From positions 1-46,515 of the forward strand of contig CANFHM010000012.1 in NCBI GenBank assembly GCA_947446975.1: a stretch of DNA of 46,515 nucleotides, given 5' to 3'. A program made the translations under genes and the position numbers. This DNA comes from Microthrixaceae bacterium (GTDB lineage: Bacteria; Actinomycetota; Acidimicrobiia; Acidimicrobiales; Acidimicrobilacustridaceae). Under the pieces are notes generated by a model. It saw nothing but the letters and a program-made list of their open reading frames with translations. It did not search any database and was not told where the DNA came from. Below are positions 15,840 through 23,714 of the stretch, one piece after another. Position 1 is the first letter of the stretch; each line of letters starts with the position of its first letter.

Positions 15840-17482
15840 CCGAGTTCCATCGTTTCGTGGTGGATGGTCCCAGCGATCCCGCCGACACGCTCGCCGGGCT
15901 CGCCGAGCAGTTCCACCTGCGTGAGAACGAGGCCGAGGAATTCGATCGTCGGTTCCTCGACACCGCTGATGGCCGTCTGCACGCCGAGCAGTCCACCCTC
16001 GAGGTGCGCAGCTCCGTGGAGTTCCCGCTCATGTGCTCGCTGGTGTGGATGCGGGGCGGACAGGTCCTGGCCTCGGCCCGGGTCGAGCCGGGGGCCACGC
16101 CCGGGCTCGCCGACTCGCTGCCCGCCGGTCCTGCCTTCGATCGGCTCCGCGGGCTGATCGAGATGCGTCGACTCCTGCCGGTGGCCACGGTCCGATCCCG
16201 GCTCAGCGCCTGCAGCCATCTCGACTCCGAGGAGAAGACCACCGCCCGGGTGCAGGTCGATGTGTCGGCCCTGCCCGATGGTCGTCCGCTTCCGGCCCTG
16301 CTCGAGGTGCGGGCGGTGCGGGGCTACGAGGACGAGACCTCCGCGCTGCTGCGGGCGATGCGCACCCATGAGGCCTTCGACCCCACTGATCTCTCCACCG
16401 CCGATCTGGCCCGGGAGATGACGGGTGCAGCGCCGTACCTGCCGGGGAAGCTCTCGCTGGAGCTCGATCCCCGGGCCACCGCCGACGAGGTATGGCGCGA
16501 GGTGCTGCGCGAACTCCACGATGTCATGACCGCCAACTTCCAGGGCACGGTCGAGGACATCGACTCCGAGTACCTGCATGATTTCCGCGTGGCGGTCCGG
16601 CGCACCCGCTCGGTGCTGCAGGAGGGTCGCGGTGTGCTCGATCCCGCGGCCCGCGACCATTTCCGTGCGGGCTTCAAGTGGCTGGGCGACATCACGACCC
16701 CCACCCGTGACGCCGATGTCCATCTGCTCGACCACCCCACGATGATCTCCGCGCTCTCACCCGAGTACGGCGATGCGCTCGTACCGCTGCATGAGCTGCT
16801 GCTGGCCCGACAGCGCAGCTGTCAGGCGCAGCTGGCCCAGGATCTCCGGTCCATGCGTCGGGCCCAGCTGGGTGCGGAATGGACCGAGTTCCTCGCCGGT
16901 GCCGGCCCGTGGGCGGATGCCGCCTACGGTGACGACGCCCCCGATGCCCATCGTCCGGCCCGAGAGGTGGCGGCGCAGCGGATCGAACGGGCGCATTCCC
17001 GGCTCGTCCGCGACGGTCGCACCATCGACGACGCCTCCGAACCGGAGGCCCTGCATGATCTGCGCAAGGACGCCAAGCGTCTGCGGTACCTCCTCGAATG
17101 CTTCGGCTCGTTGTTCCCGCCCGAGGAGCTGGCCGTGGCGGTCCGGCCGCTCAAGTCCCTGCAGGATGTGCTCGGCGAGTTCCAGGACACCGAGGTGCAG
17201 GCCCATGCGCTCGCCCAGTTCGGTCGACAGCTCGACGCCGAGGGCGCCGACACCGACACCATCCTCGCCATGGGCGGGGCGATCGAGCAGCTGAGTGTGC
17301 GTCAGGCCCGGGCCCGTCGCGAGTTCGCGTCGCGGTTCGGATCCTTCGACAGCCCGGCGGTGGCCGGGGCCTATGCGTCGCTCACCCGGGGCGCCACCTC
17401 GAAGCAGAAGCAGAAGCAGAAGCCGGGGGCGAAGCCGAAGCAGAAGATGACGTCGAAGAGGAAGAGGCGATCAGGCCGATGA
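15836..17482 (+). CDS. CYTH-like/CHAD domain protein with basic tail
   Basis: Two-domain protein (548 aa) predicted to bind polyphosphate. Residues 1 to about 200 are CYTH-like, with RRFLDTADGRL, but the catalytic ExExK motif of triphosphatases is not visible, so this part is probably not an active hydrolase. Residues about 215-515 form a helical CHAD domain with its two conserved histidine/arginine helices, LHDFRVAVRRTRS (247-259) and LHDLRKDAKRLRYLLE (406-421). The last 28 residues are a disordered-looking tail with 13 Lys/Arg and KQ repeats. CHAD proteins are known to bind inorganic polyphosphate and associate with granules. The stop overlaps the ParA start (ATGA), implying joint function. 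Confidence 0.88.
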   Translation: MTEFHRFVVDGPSDPADTLAGLAEQFHLRENEAEEFDRRFLDTADGRLHAEQSTLEVRSSVEFPLMCSLVWMRGGQVLASARVEPGATPGLADSLPAGPAFDRLRGLIEMRRLLPVATVRSRLSACSHLDSEEKTTARVQVDVSALPDGRPLPALLEVRAVRGYEDETSALLRAMRTHEAFDPTDLSTADLAREMTGAAPYLPGKLSLELDPRATADEVWREVLRELHDVMTANFQGTVEDIDSEYLHDFRVAVRRTRSVLQEGRGVLDPAARDHFRAGFKWLGDITTPTRDADVHLLDHPTMISALSPEYGDALVPLHELLLARQRSCQAQLAQDLRSMRRAQLGAEWTEFLAGAGPWADAAYGDDAPDAHRPAREVAAQRIERAHSRLVRDGRTIDDASEPEALHDLRKDAKRLRYLLECFGSLFPPEELAVAVRPLKSLQDVLGEFQDTEVQAHALAQFGRQLDAEGADTDTILAMGGAIEQLSVRQARARREFASRFGSFDSPAVAGAYASLTRGATSKQKQKQKPGAKPKQKMTSKRKRRSGR

Positions 17483-18225
17483 AGATCCTCGCCACCTACA
17501 ACATCAAGGGCGGGGTCGGGAAGACCGCGTCGGCTGTCAACCTCGCCCATGTGGCCGCTGGTCGCGGCAACCGGGTGCTGCTGTGGGATCTCGACCCGCA
17601 GGGAGCCGCCACCTTCTACTTCCGGGTGAAGCCGAAGGTGAAGGGCGGGGGAGAGGCGCTGCTGAGCGGCCGCCGTGAACTCGGCGATGTCATCAAGGGC
17701 AGCGACTACGACAACCTCGACATCGTCCCGGCCGACTTCTCCTACCGTCATCTCGACCTCATGCTCGACGATGCCCGCAAGCCCCTCGCCCGGCTGCGCA
17801 AGGTGCTCAGCACCGTGGCCGACGAGTACGACTACGTGTTCCTCGACTGCGCCCCGAGCATCTCGCTCACCTCGGAGAGCGTGTTCCGGGCCGCCGATGC
17901 GCTGCTGGTCCCGGTCATCCCCACCACGCTGTCGATCCGCACCTTCGACCAGCTCGACCGCTTCGTGGACGAGAACCCCGACATCGTGCGCAAGCTCCGG
18001 ATCCTCGGGTTCTTCTCGATGGCCGACAGCCGCAAGCGTCTGCATCGCGAGCTCATGGAGGAGCTGCGCCAGCAGCGCCCCGAGCTGCTGCCCTCCCAGG
18101 TCCCCATGGACACCGATATCGAACGCATGGGTGTGCATCGCCAGCCGGTGACCGCCATGTTCCCGAAGTCGCGACCCGCGCGGGCGTACCAGTCGCTCTG
18201 GGACGACATCCTCGAGCGGCTCTGA
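17479..18225 (+). CDS. ParA/MinD-family ATPase coupled to CHAD gene
   Basis: Small Walker-type cytoskeletal ATPase (248 aa). The deviant Walker A motif KGGVGKT with both signature lysines (Lys10, Lys15) is intact, Walker A' is LLWDLDPQGAA, and Walker B is YDYVFLDCAPS. It lacks an N-terminal DNA-binding domain and no ParB gene is near, unlike chromosome or plasmid partition loci. It resembles the orphan ParA proteins that position protein-based or storage cargo. Its ATG overlaps the CHAD stop, and the CHAD protein ends in a Lys/Arg-rich tail of the kind many ParA partners use to stimulate ATP hydrolysis. A role in placing polyphosphate bodies is inference. Confidence 0.9.
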   Translation: MKILATYNIKGGVGKTASAVNLAHVAAGRGNRVLLWDLDPQGAATFYFRVKPKVKGGGEALLSGRRELGDVIKGSDYDNLDIVPADFSYRHLDLMLDDARKPLARLRKVLSTVADEYDYVFLDCAPSISLTSESVFRAADALLVPVIPTTLSIRTFDQLDRFVDENPDIVRKLRILGFFSMADSRKRLHRELMEELRQQRPELLPSQVPMDTDIERMGVHRQPVTAMFPKSRPARAYQSLWDDILERL

Positions 18226-18233
18226 CCCCAGCC

Positions 18234-19208
18234 ATGGCCGACGGTCGGTTCGCCCCGAGTCCGAGCGCACGGCTGCATCTCGGCAATCTGCGCACCGCCC
18301 TGCTGGCGTGGTTGTTCGCCCGACGCTCCGGTGGTCGGTTCCTGCTGCGGATCGAGGATCTCGACCCGGTGTCGTCGCGGGCCGAGCATGTGGCGAGCAT
18401 GCTCGATGATCTCGCCGCCCTCGGGATCGATCACGATGGGCCGGTCATGCGGCAGTCGGAACGACGCAACGCCCATGAGGCTGCGCTCGCCGAACTGATC
18501 GCCACCGGGGCGACCTACCCGTGCTTCTGCACCCGCAGGGAGATCCTCGCCGATGCCGAGGCCGCCGCCCGTGCTCCCCATGCCCCGGCGTTCGCGTACG
18601 CCGGCACCTGCCGCGAGCTCGACAGCCGGGCGCGGGCCGAGCTCGAAGCCGCTGGTCGGCGTTCCGCGCTGCGAGTGCGCGGCGGGGGTCGATCCTTCGG
18701 ATTCGATGATGCGGTCGTGGGCCGATACGACGGGCTGATCGACGACTTCGTCGTGCGTCGGGCCGATGGTGTGCCGGCCTACAACCTCGCCGTGGTGGTG
18801 GACGATCATGCGCAGGGGATCGGTCAGGTTGTGCGCGGCGACGATCTCCTCGACACCACGCCGCGCCAGTTGTTCATCGCCGAACTGCTCGGGCTCCCGG
18901 CGCCGAGCCATGCCCATGTGCCGTTGGTGCTCGACGTCAGCGGGGAACGTCTGGCCAAGCGGCATGGCGCGGTCACGCTCGCCGATCAGGCAGCACTCGG
19001 ACGGTCGCCGGCCGAGGTGCTCTCGCTGTTCGCGGTGTCCCTCGGACTGGCCGAGGTGGGAGAGCCGGTCCGGGCCATCGATCTCGTCGAGCGGTTCGAC
19101 CCGACGCAGCTGCCGCGTCAACCGTGGACGCTGCCCGCCGGGATCACAGCTGGTGCTGCGTCCTCAGAACGGTTGCGGACGACCCCGCTCGAGCCGCCGC
19201 AGCTGTGA
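18234..19208 (+). CDS. gluQ: Glutamyl-Q tRNA(Asp) synthetase
   Basis: Truncated glutamyl-tRNA synthetase paralog (324 aa) that attaches glutamate to queuosine in the anticodon of tRNA(Asp). The class I motif appears as FAPSPSARLHLGN (HLGN at 15-18) and the KMSKS equivalent as RLAKRH (239-244). A zinc site is readable as Cys97-x-Cys99 and Tyr122-x3-Cys126, the GluQ pattern. The C-terminal anticodon-binding domain of full GltX is absent, which separates GluQ from GltX. It starts 8 bp after parA and its last 45 bases overlap the convergent HNH gene. Family call is firm; queuosine synthesis genes are not in the window. Confidence 0.88.
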   Translation: MADGRFAPSPSARLHLGNLRTALLAWLFARRSGGRFLLRIEDLDPVSSRAEHVASMLDDLAALGIDHDGPVMRQSERRNAHEAALAELIATGATYPCFCTRREILADAEAAARAPHAPAFAYAGTCRELDSRARAELEAAGRRSALRVRGGGRSFGFDDAVVGRYDGLIDDFVVRRADGVPAYNLAVVVDDHAQGIGQVVRGDDLLDTTPRQLFIAELLGLPAPSHAHVPLVLDVSGERLAKRHGAVTLADQAALGRSPAEVLSLFAVSLGLAEVGEPVRAIDLVERFDPTQLPRQPWTLPAGITAGAASSERLRTTPLEPPQL

Positions 19209-19595
19209 GACCACATAGGGCCGCGCCCGGCGCTGGCCCCCTCGTTCGGCGATCGCCTCCTGCAGCGAATGCAGAGCACGCAGCACCGCGGCACGGTCGG
19301 GTTCCAGACCGCGGCGTTCGAGTTCATCGATCCAGTCCGCCGGTGTGCGGTGGCCGCGTTCGCGGTTGCACCGGGCGCATGCGGCCATCTCGTTCTCGAA
19401 CCAGGACGGGCCGCCCTTGATCCGGGGCACGAGGTGCTCGGTGGTGGCGGGGACCCGCTCGGTGTCGATGTCGCGTCGGCACCACACGCATCGGCTGCCG
19501 TCGCGCTCGAGGATGAGGCGCATGCGGGCGCTGCGCGAGAGGTTGCGGTCGTTGGGCGAGTCGGCGTGATGCTCCGGACCCGACGCACGTGGCAT
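19164..19595 (-). CDS. HNH endonuclease family protein
   Basis: Small HNH-fold protein (143 aa from the ATG at 19595). It has CVWCRRDI, then TTEHLVPRIKGG, then NEMAACARCNRERGH: two CxxC zinc pairs around the catalytic His, the standard HNH layout. The C-terminal third is helical with ERRGLEPDRAAVLRALHSLQ. AGGGG lies about 15 bases before the start, within the end of the upstream DUF6457 gene, which finishes 10 bp before. Its 3' end overlaps the end of gluQ by 45 bp on the opposite strand. Such stand-alone HNH proteins are common in actinobacteria and their role (repair or DNA processing) is unknown. Confidence 0.8.
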   Translation of the reverse strand: MPRASGPEHHADSPNDRNLSRSARMRLILERDGSRCVWCRRDIDTERVPATTEHLVPRIKGGPSWFENEMAACARCNRERGHRTPADWIDELERRGLEPDRAAVLRALHSLQEAIAERGGQRRARPYVVSQLRRLERGRPQPF

Positions 19596-19605
19596 GGGGC
19601 GGGTG

Positions 19606-19818
19606 CTACGCCCCTGCCATGGCGCGGGCGCGGGCGAGCGCATCGGCGGGGGTGATCCCGGCCCGGGCGGCGAGGTAGCAGGTGAGAGGAGCGGCCAGAC
19701 GCTCCGACGCATGGGCCGCCACGCCGGCCAGATCGAGCAGATCCTCGACCTCGGCGGCGTCGAGGGGTTCGAGTCCGAGTTCGGCGGCGAAGGCGATGAT
19801 CCAGTCGTTCCCAGTCAT
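19606..19818 (-). CDS. DUF6457 small protein
   Basis: Short protein (70 aa) starting MTGNDWIIAFAAELGLEPLD and continuing with VEDLLDLAGVAAHASERLAAPLTCYLAA. This is the DUF6457 pattern, a small helical domain found in actinobacteria, in some proteins next to or fused with molybdenum cofactor guanylyltransferase; that link is from memory of the family and no MobA gene is here. The start is supported by a TACGCT box six bases upstream (leaderless). It is divergent from arfB by only 37 bp and leads into the HNH gene. Confidence 0.7.
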   Translation of the reverse strand: MTGNDWIIAFAAELGLEPLDAAEVEDLLDLAGVAAHASERLAAPLTCYLAARAGITPADALARARAMAGA

Positions 19819-19824
19819 GCGGTC

Positions 19825-19830
19825 AGCGTA
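19825..19830 (-). promoter_or_regulatory. -10 box, leaderless promoter of DUF6457/HNH genes
   Basis: TACGCT on the minus strand six bases before the ATG at 19818. It shares a 37-bp gap with the arfB promoter. Confidence 0.6.
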
Positions 19831-19842
19831 GAGGGTCGCTCC

Positions 19843-19848
19843 TAGGCT
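19843..19848 (+). promoter_or_regulatory. -10 box, leaderless promoter of arfB
   Basis: TAGGCT seven bases before the GTG at 19856, with no ribosome binding site. It is back to back with the minus-strand box at 19825-19830, so the two -35 regions would overlap the opposing genes. Confidence 0.65.
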
Positions 19849-19855
19849 TCTCGCT

Positions 19856-20278
19856 GTGGACGGTTCCGAGGATGCGCTGCGGGTCACGGCGAGTGTGTGC
19901 ATCCCCGCGAACGAACTCGAGTGGCGGTTCGGGCCGAGTGGCGGGCCGGGCGGGCAGCATGCCAACCGGGCCCACACCAGGGCCGAGGTCCGGTTCGACA
20001 TCGGGAACTCGCCGTCGCTCACCGAGGGCCAGCGCAACCGCATCATGGCGAAGCTGGGCACGGCGGTGCTCGTCGTGTCGGCCGATGACGAGCGTTCGCA
20101 GCTGCGCAACCGACGTCTCGCCCTCGATCGGCTCCGGCTGCGACTGGCTGATGCCCTGGTGATCGAGAAGCACCGCCGCCCCACCCGTCCCGGACGCGGC
20201 GCCGTCGAGCGTCGGCTCGACGCCAAACGCCGACAGGCCAGCCGCAAGCAGGATCGTCGACGGAACTTCGAGGACTGA
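19856..20278 (+). CDS. arfB: Alternative ribosome-rescue factor ArfB
   Basis: Peptidyl-tRNA hydrolase of the release-factor-like family (140 aa) that frees ribosomes stalled on broken mRNA. The catalytic GGQ is in GPSGGPGGQHANR (GGQ at 32-34), and the basic C-terminal tail (RRLDAKRRQASRKQDRRR) is the part that reads the empty mRNA channel in ArfB. The length matches YaeJ/ArfB and is too short for a true release factor. It starts at a GTG seven bases after a TAGGCT box, so a leaderless message is likely. Divergent from the DUF6457 gene. Confidence 0.9.
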   Translation: MDGSEDALRVTASVCIPANELEWRFGPSGGPGGQHANRAHTRAEVRFDIGNSPSLTEGQRNRIMAKLGTAVLVVSADDERSQLRNRRLALDRLRLRLADALVIEKHRRPTRPGRGAVERRLDAKRRQASRKQDRRRNFED

Positions 20279-20288
20279 CCGGTACCAG

Positions 20289-20305
20289 CACCGGTGTCGC
20301 CGGTG
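20289..20305. terminator. Small hairpin after arfB
   Basis: CACCGG, loop TGTCG, CCGGTG form a six-base-pair stem 10 bases after the arfB stop and 19 bases before the next -10 box. No T-run follows, so it is at best a weak terminator. Confidence 0.3.
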
Positions 20306-20323
20306 GCCGAGGACCCCGCTCGG

Positions 20324-20329
20324 TAACCT
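20324..20329 (+). promoter_or_regulatory. -10 box, leaderless promoter of the first LLM oxidoreductase
   Basis: TAACCT six bases before the ATG at 20336; no ribosome binding site. Confidence 0.6.
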
Positions 20330-20335
20330 GCTCCG

Positions 20336-21178
20336 ATGCGCTTCGGATTCAAGACCTCTCCGCAGAACACCACCTGGCAGGCGATGCTCGATGTGTGGCG
20401 GGCGGCCGATGACATCGAGCTGTTCGAATCCGGTTGGAACTTCGACCACTTCTATCCGATCTTCTCGGACTCCACCGGGCCCTGCCTCGAGGGCTGGAGC
20501 ACGCTCACGGCGCTGGCCCAGGCCACCTCGCGCATCAGGGTCGGCGTGCTGGTCACGGGCATGCCGTACCGTCATCCGGCGGTGCTGGCCAACATGGCCG
20601 CCACCGTCGACATCATCTCGAACGGTCGCCTCGAACTGGGTCTCGGCGCCGGCTGGAACCAGGAGGAGGCCGATGCATACGGACTCGATCTCGGTTCCTC
20701 GCTCACCGAGCGGTTCGATCGTTTCGATGAGGGTGTCGAGATGATCATCTCGCTGCTGCGCAACGAGACCACTGACTTCGCCGGCGAGCACTTCACGCTC
20801 CGCGGTGCTCGCTGCGAGCCGAAGCCCGTCCAGCGTCCCCATCCGCCGATCTGCATCGGTGGCACGGGCACGAAGCGGACGATCCCCGCCGCCGCCCGCT
20901 TCGCCCAGCACTGGAACCATCCCGGCGGCAGTGTGGACGACTGGCTCGCCGCCCGCGAGGTGCTCTGGACCGAATGCGATCGCATCGGTCGCGATCCATC
21001 GGAGATCACCACCTCGATCCATCTACTGGCCGACGCCGCCGACCCCGGCCGCACCGCCGAACAGGCTGCCGCCTTCGCCGAGGCGGGTCTGGATCTCGGC
21101 ATCGTCTACGTTCCCCCTCCGCACAGCCCCGCCGTGCTCGAGGCCCATGCCGTGGTCCTCGAACCGCTGCTCGGCTGA
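20336..21178 (+). CDS. LLM-class F420-dependent oxidoreductase
   Basis: Luciferase-like (TIM-barrel) oxidoreductase (280 aa) expected to use coenzyme F420. It opens MRFGFKTSPQNTTWQAM and has NGRLELGLGAGWNQEEADAYG, the flavin/F420 phosphate-binding region, then ERFDRFDEGVEMI and PKPVQRPHPPICIGGTG. This pattern fits the Rv1855c-like subgroup. The ATG follows a TAACCT box by six bases. It is followed after 31 bp by a second LLM protein, so the pair is likely one transcription unit. Substrate unknown; F420 rather than FMN use is inferred from subgroup and phylum. Confidence 0.85.
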   Translation: MRFGFKTSPQNTTWQAMLDVWRAADDIELFESGWNFDHFYPIFSDSTGPCLEGWSTLTALAQATSRIRVGVLVTGMPYRHPAVLANMAATVDIISNGRLELGLGAGWNQEEADAYGLDLGSSLTERFDRFDEGVEMIISLLRNETTDFAGEHFTLRGARCEPKPVQRPHPPICIGGTGTKRTIPAAARFAQHWNHPGGSVDDWLAAREVLWTECDRIGRDPSEITTSIHLLADAADPGRTAEQAAAFAEAGLDLGIVYVPPPHSPAVLEAHAVVLEPLLG

Positions 21179-21209
21179 TCACCGTTCGCCAAACCATCAA
21201 GGAGTCCCC

Positions 21210-22094
21210 ATGGAACTCGGCCTGTTCACCCAGCGTCCCACCGTCGATGCCACCATCGACGATGTGCGCGCCGCCGCGGAGGCCGGGTTCGCCTCGGTCT
21301 GGATGCCCCAGATCTTCGGCATCGACACCCTCACCACGCTGGCCATCGCCGCCCGTGAGGTGCCCGACCTGAAGTTCGGCACCGCGGTGATCCCCACCTT
21401 CCCCCGCCATCCGATGATGCTCGCCGCCCAGGCCCGCACCGTGCAGCAGGTGTCGGGCGGTCGGTTCACGCTCGGCATCGGGCTCTCGCATCAGATGGTG
21501 ATCGAGAACATGCTCGGCATGTCCTGGGAGAAGCCGGTGCGTCATCTGCGTGAGTACCTCGACGTGCTGCTGCCGCTCGTGCGCGGTGAGGCCGCCGACG
21601 CCACCGGTGAGACCCTCAGCGCCCATCTGGAACTCGACATCCCCGACTCCACGCCGATCGAGGTGCTGGTCGCCGCACTCGGCACCCAGATGCTCAACGT
21701 CACCGGTCGTCTGGCCGAGGGCACCGGCACCTGGATGACCGGCCCCGAGACCATCCGCACCCATATCGCCCCCACCATCAACGCCGCTGCGGCCGCCGCC
21801 GGCCGTCCCACCCCGCGCATCGTGTGCTCGCTGCCGGTGTGCGTCACCGACGACGAGGGCGCAGCCCGGGCGAAGGCCGCCGAGGAGTTCCTCGTCTACG
21901 GGTTCCTGCCGTCGTACCGCGCCATGCTCGACCGTGAGGGTGTCGAGGGTCCGGCCGATGTGGCCATCGTCGGCGATGCCGCCACCGTGCGCGCCGGCAT
22001 CGAGCGCATCATGGAGGCCGGTGCCACCGAGTTCGTGGCCGTGCCGTTCAGCAACCGCGAGGCCACCATCGAGGTCCTGCAGTCGATGATGTAG
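21210..22094 (+). CDS. LLM-class F420-dependent oxidoreductase (second)
   Basis: Second luciferase-like protein (294 aa), opening MELGLFTQRPTVDATIDDV, with QVSGGRFTLGIGLSHQMVIENMLG and a C-terminal GDAATVRAGIERIMEAGATEF. It is only distantly similar to its upstream partner and seems to belong to a different subgroup of F420-dependent enzymes. An AAGGAG ribosome binding site precedes the ATG, so unlike its partner this gene is translated from a leadered position within the shared transcript. A strong inverted repeat follows the stop. Substrate unknown. Confidence 0.85.
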   Translation: MELGLFTQRPTVDATIDDVRAAAEAGFASVWMPQIFGIDTLTTLAIAAREVPDLKFGTAVIPTFPRHPMMLAAQARTVQQVSGGRFTLGIGLSHQMVIENMLGMSWEKPVRHLREYLDVLLPLVRGEAADATGETLSAHLELDIPDSTPIEVLVAALGTQMLNVTGRLAEGTGTWMTGPETIRTHIAPTINAAAAAAGRPTPRIVCSLPVCVTDDEGAARAKAAEEFLVYGFLPSYRAMLDREGVEGPADVAIVGDAATVRAGIERIMEAGATEFVAVPFSNREATIEVLQSMM

Positions 22095-22100
22095 ATCCAT

Positions 22101-22118
22101 CGGGGACCTCGGTCCCCG
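22101..22118. terminator. Hairpin after the second LLM gene
   Basis: CGGGGAC, loop CTCG, GTCCCCG give a seven-base-pair stem immediately after the stop codon. Together with the longer hairpin at 22143-22171 it would end transcription between convergent genes. Confidence 0.5.
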
Positions 22119-22142
22119 GGAGATTCATCACTGGGCTCCATC

Positions 22143-22171
22143 ACTGTGCGCGGCCGCCGGCCGCGCACAGT
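22143..22171. terminator. Bidirectional terminator hairpin between convergent genes
   Basis: A perfect 13-base-pair stem (22143-22155 with 22159-22171, arms starting ACTGTGCGCGGCC) with a three-base loop GCC sits between the stop codons of the LLM gene and the sulfatase. Being symmetric it can act on both strands. No T-run follows, as is common in GC-rich actinobacteria. Confidence 0.75.
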
Positions 22172-22175
22172 CGCG

Positions 22176-23714
22176 TCACACCGGTGCCTGCGGGCGCAGC
22201 TCCATGGTGGATTCCACGAGGTTGTCGAACAGATCGGCCAGCAGATCGGCCTTGATGCTCTGCCGGGCGGGGTCGTCCCACAGGTTCACCCGCTGCAGCG
22301 GATCAGCGACGAGGTCGTAGAGCTCACCCTCGGTGCCGTCGTGCATGGTGCCGGGTCGGTACATGGTGCACAGGAGGTCGTCACGAAGGATGGTGCGGCA
22401 GTGGACGTCGGTGCCATCGGGCTGGCAGGAGTCCCATTCGATGAGCGAGCGCTCGAAGCCCCGGGCCTCGGCATCGGCATCGGTGACGGGCAGCGGCCTG
22501 CCCTCCATCCAGTCCGGCGGCGTGACCCCGGCGATGGCGCAGAAGGTGGGGGCGAGGTCGAGCAGACCGACCGGCTTGGAGACGCGTTCCGGATCCTGCT
22601 GCACGGCGGAGGGAGCCGGACGCCAGATCAGCGGGAGACGGGCGAGCGCATCGACGTGGTACGGGCCCTTGAAGAGGAAGCCGAAGTCGCCCTGGAACTC
22701 GCCGTGGTCGGTGGTGAAGATGATGTCGAGGTCGTCGCCCCAGCCCCGGGCCTCGATGTGGGCGAGCACACGACCGATGGCCTCGTCGATGAGTTCGTTC
22801 TCGACATGGGCGTAGGCGTTGACCTCGCGGATCTGATCGGGGGTGAGGGTGGCGGGCACCCAGCGTGCCGGCGCCTCGTAGTTGCTGACGATCTCTCCGT
22901 CGTACCACTTGCGCCAGTGGCGCGGCTTGGCGTCGATGATGGCTTCGCGCGCGGCGCGATCCTCGACGTAGTTCTCGGGGAGGTCGAGATCGCGCCAGTT
23001 CACGCGGTGCATCTCGGAGGCCGGCGGATCCCAGGGATGGTGCGGGTCGGGGAAGCTCATCCAGCAGAACCAGTCATCGTCGGCGCCGATGCTGTCGAGC
23101 CATGACATGGTCTGACGGGCCACCCAATCGGTGTGGTACCACTCCGGGTCGATGGGGTTGACCTTGATCTGGGGGGCGCCGGTGTCGCCACCGGGCACAC
23201 CGCTCACCTCGAGCTCCCGGTCGAGCACCTGGAAGAACCCGCCGATGACCTCGGGATGGTTCTTCTGCACCCACTGTGCGTAATGGTTGAAACCGACGGC
23301 GCCGTGCGTGGCGAGCTCCATGTGCTCGAACCCATGGGTGCCGATGGTCTCGCCGCGCATGGCGTGGATGTTCTCGCCGAAGCGCAGGAAGGGATCGAGC
23401 AGTGGTTCGAAATGGCTCTTGCCGATGAGTGCCGTGCGATAGCCGGCCTCGCCGAGCACACGGGCCACGCTGGCCGACTGCTCCGGGAGCGGCACGCCGT
23501 TCATCCACACGCCATGGGTGCCGACGTTCTGGCCGGTGACCATGGTGGCCCGCGATGGCATGCACACCACGTTGGAGGGCTGGGCGCGGTCGTAGCTGAT
23601 GCCGTTGGCAGCCAGGCTGTCGATGACCGGGGTGCGAGCCACACGGCCGCCGTTGGCGCCGATGGCGTCGTAGCGCATCTGATCGGTGGTGATGAACAGG
23701 ATCCTGCGTCCCAT
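22176..23714 (-). CDS. Sulfatase family hydrolase
   Basis: Type I sulfatase (512 aa) of the alkaline phosphatase superfamily. The formylglycine signature CMPSR starts at Cys51 within NVVCMPSRATMVTG; this Cys must be oxidised by a formylglycine-generating enzyme, not seen here. Metal-site motifs include ITTDQ near the N-terminus and FTTDHGEFQGD further on, and SFPDPHHPW follows the family pattern. No signal peptide is visible, so it is probably cytoplasmic. The ATG at 23714 overlaps the TGA of the SRPBCC gene by one base. Organic sulfate or choline-sulfate-like substrates are typical, but a phosphonate monoester role is also possible. Confidence 0.88.
   Translation of the reverse strand: MGRRILFITTDQMRYDAIGANGGRVARTPVIDSLAANGISYDRAQPSNVVCMPSRATMVTGQNVGTHGVWMNGVPLPEQSASVARVLGEAGYRTALIGKSHFEPLLDPFLRFGENIHAMRGETIGTHGFEHMELATHGAVGFNHYAQWVQKNHPEVIGGFFQVLDRELEVSGVPGGDTGAPQIKVNPIDPEWYHTDWVARQTMSWLDSIGADDDWFCWMSFPDPHHPWDPPASEMHRVNWRDLDLPENYVEDRAAREAIIDAKPRHWRKWYDGEIVSNYEAPARWVPATLTPDQIREVNAYAHVENELIDEAIGRVLAHIEARGWGDDLDIIFTTDHGEFQGDFGFLFKGPYHVDALARLPLIWRPAPSAVQQDPERVSKPVGLLDLAPTFCAIAGVTPPDWMEGRPLPVTDADAEARGFERSLIEWDSCQPDGTDVHCRTILRDDLLCTMYRPGTMHDGTEGELYDLVADPLQRVNLWDDPARQSIKADLLADLFDNLVESTMELRPQAPV

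Noticed and set aside
17401-17470. AAGCAG-type repeats as a possible noncoding repeat element
   Set aside because: They encode the Lys/Gln tail of the CHAD protein in frame and end at its stop codon.
17479-18225. ParA as part of a plasmid or chromosome partition locus
   Set aside because: No ParB gene, no parS-like repeats and no replication gene nearby; the gene is instead coupled to CHAD.
20420-20445. tRNA-like TTCGAATC stretch
   Set aside because: It lies inside the first LLM gene, with no cloverleaf partner arms around it.
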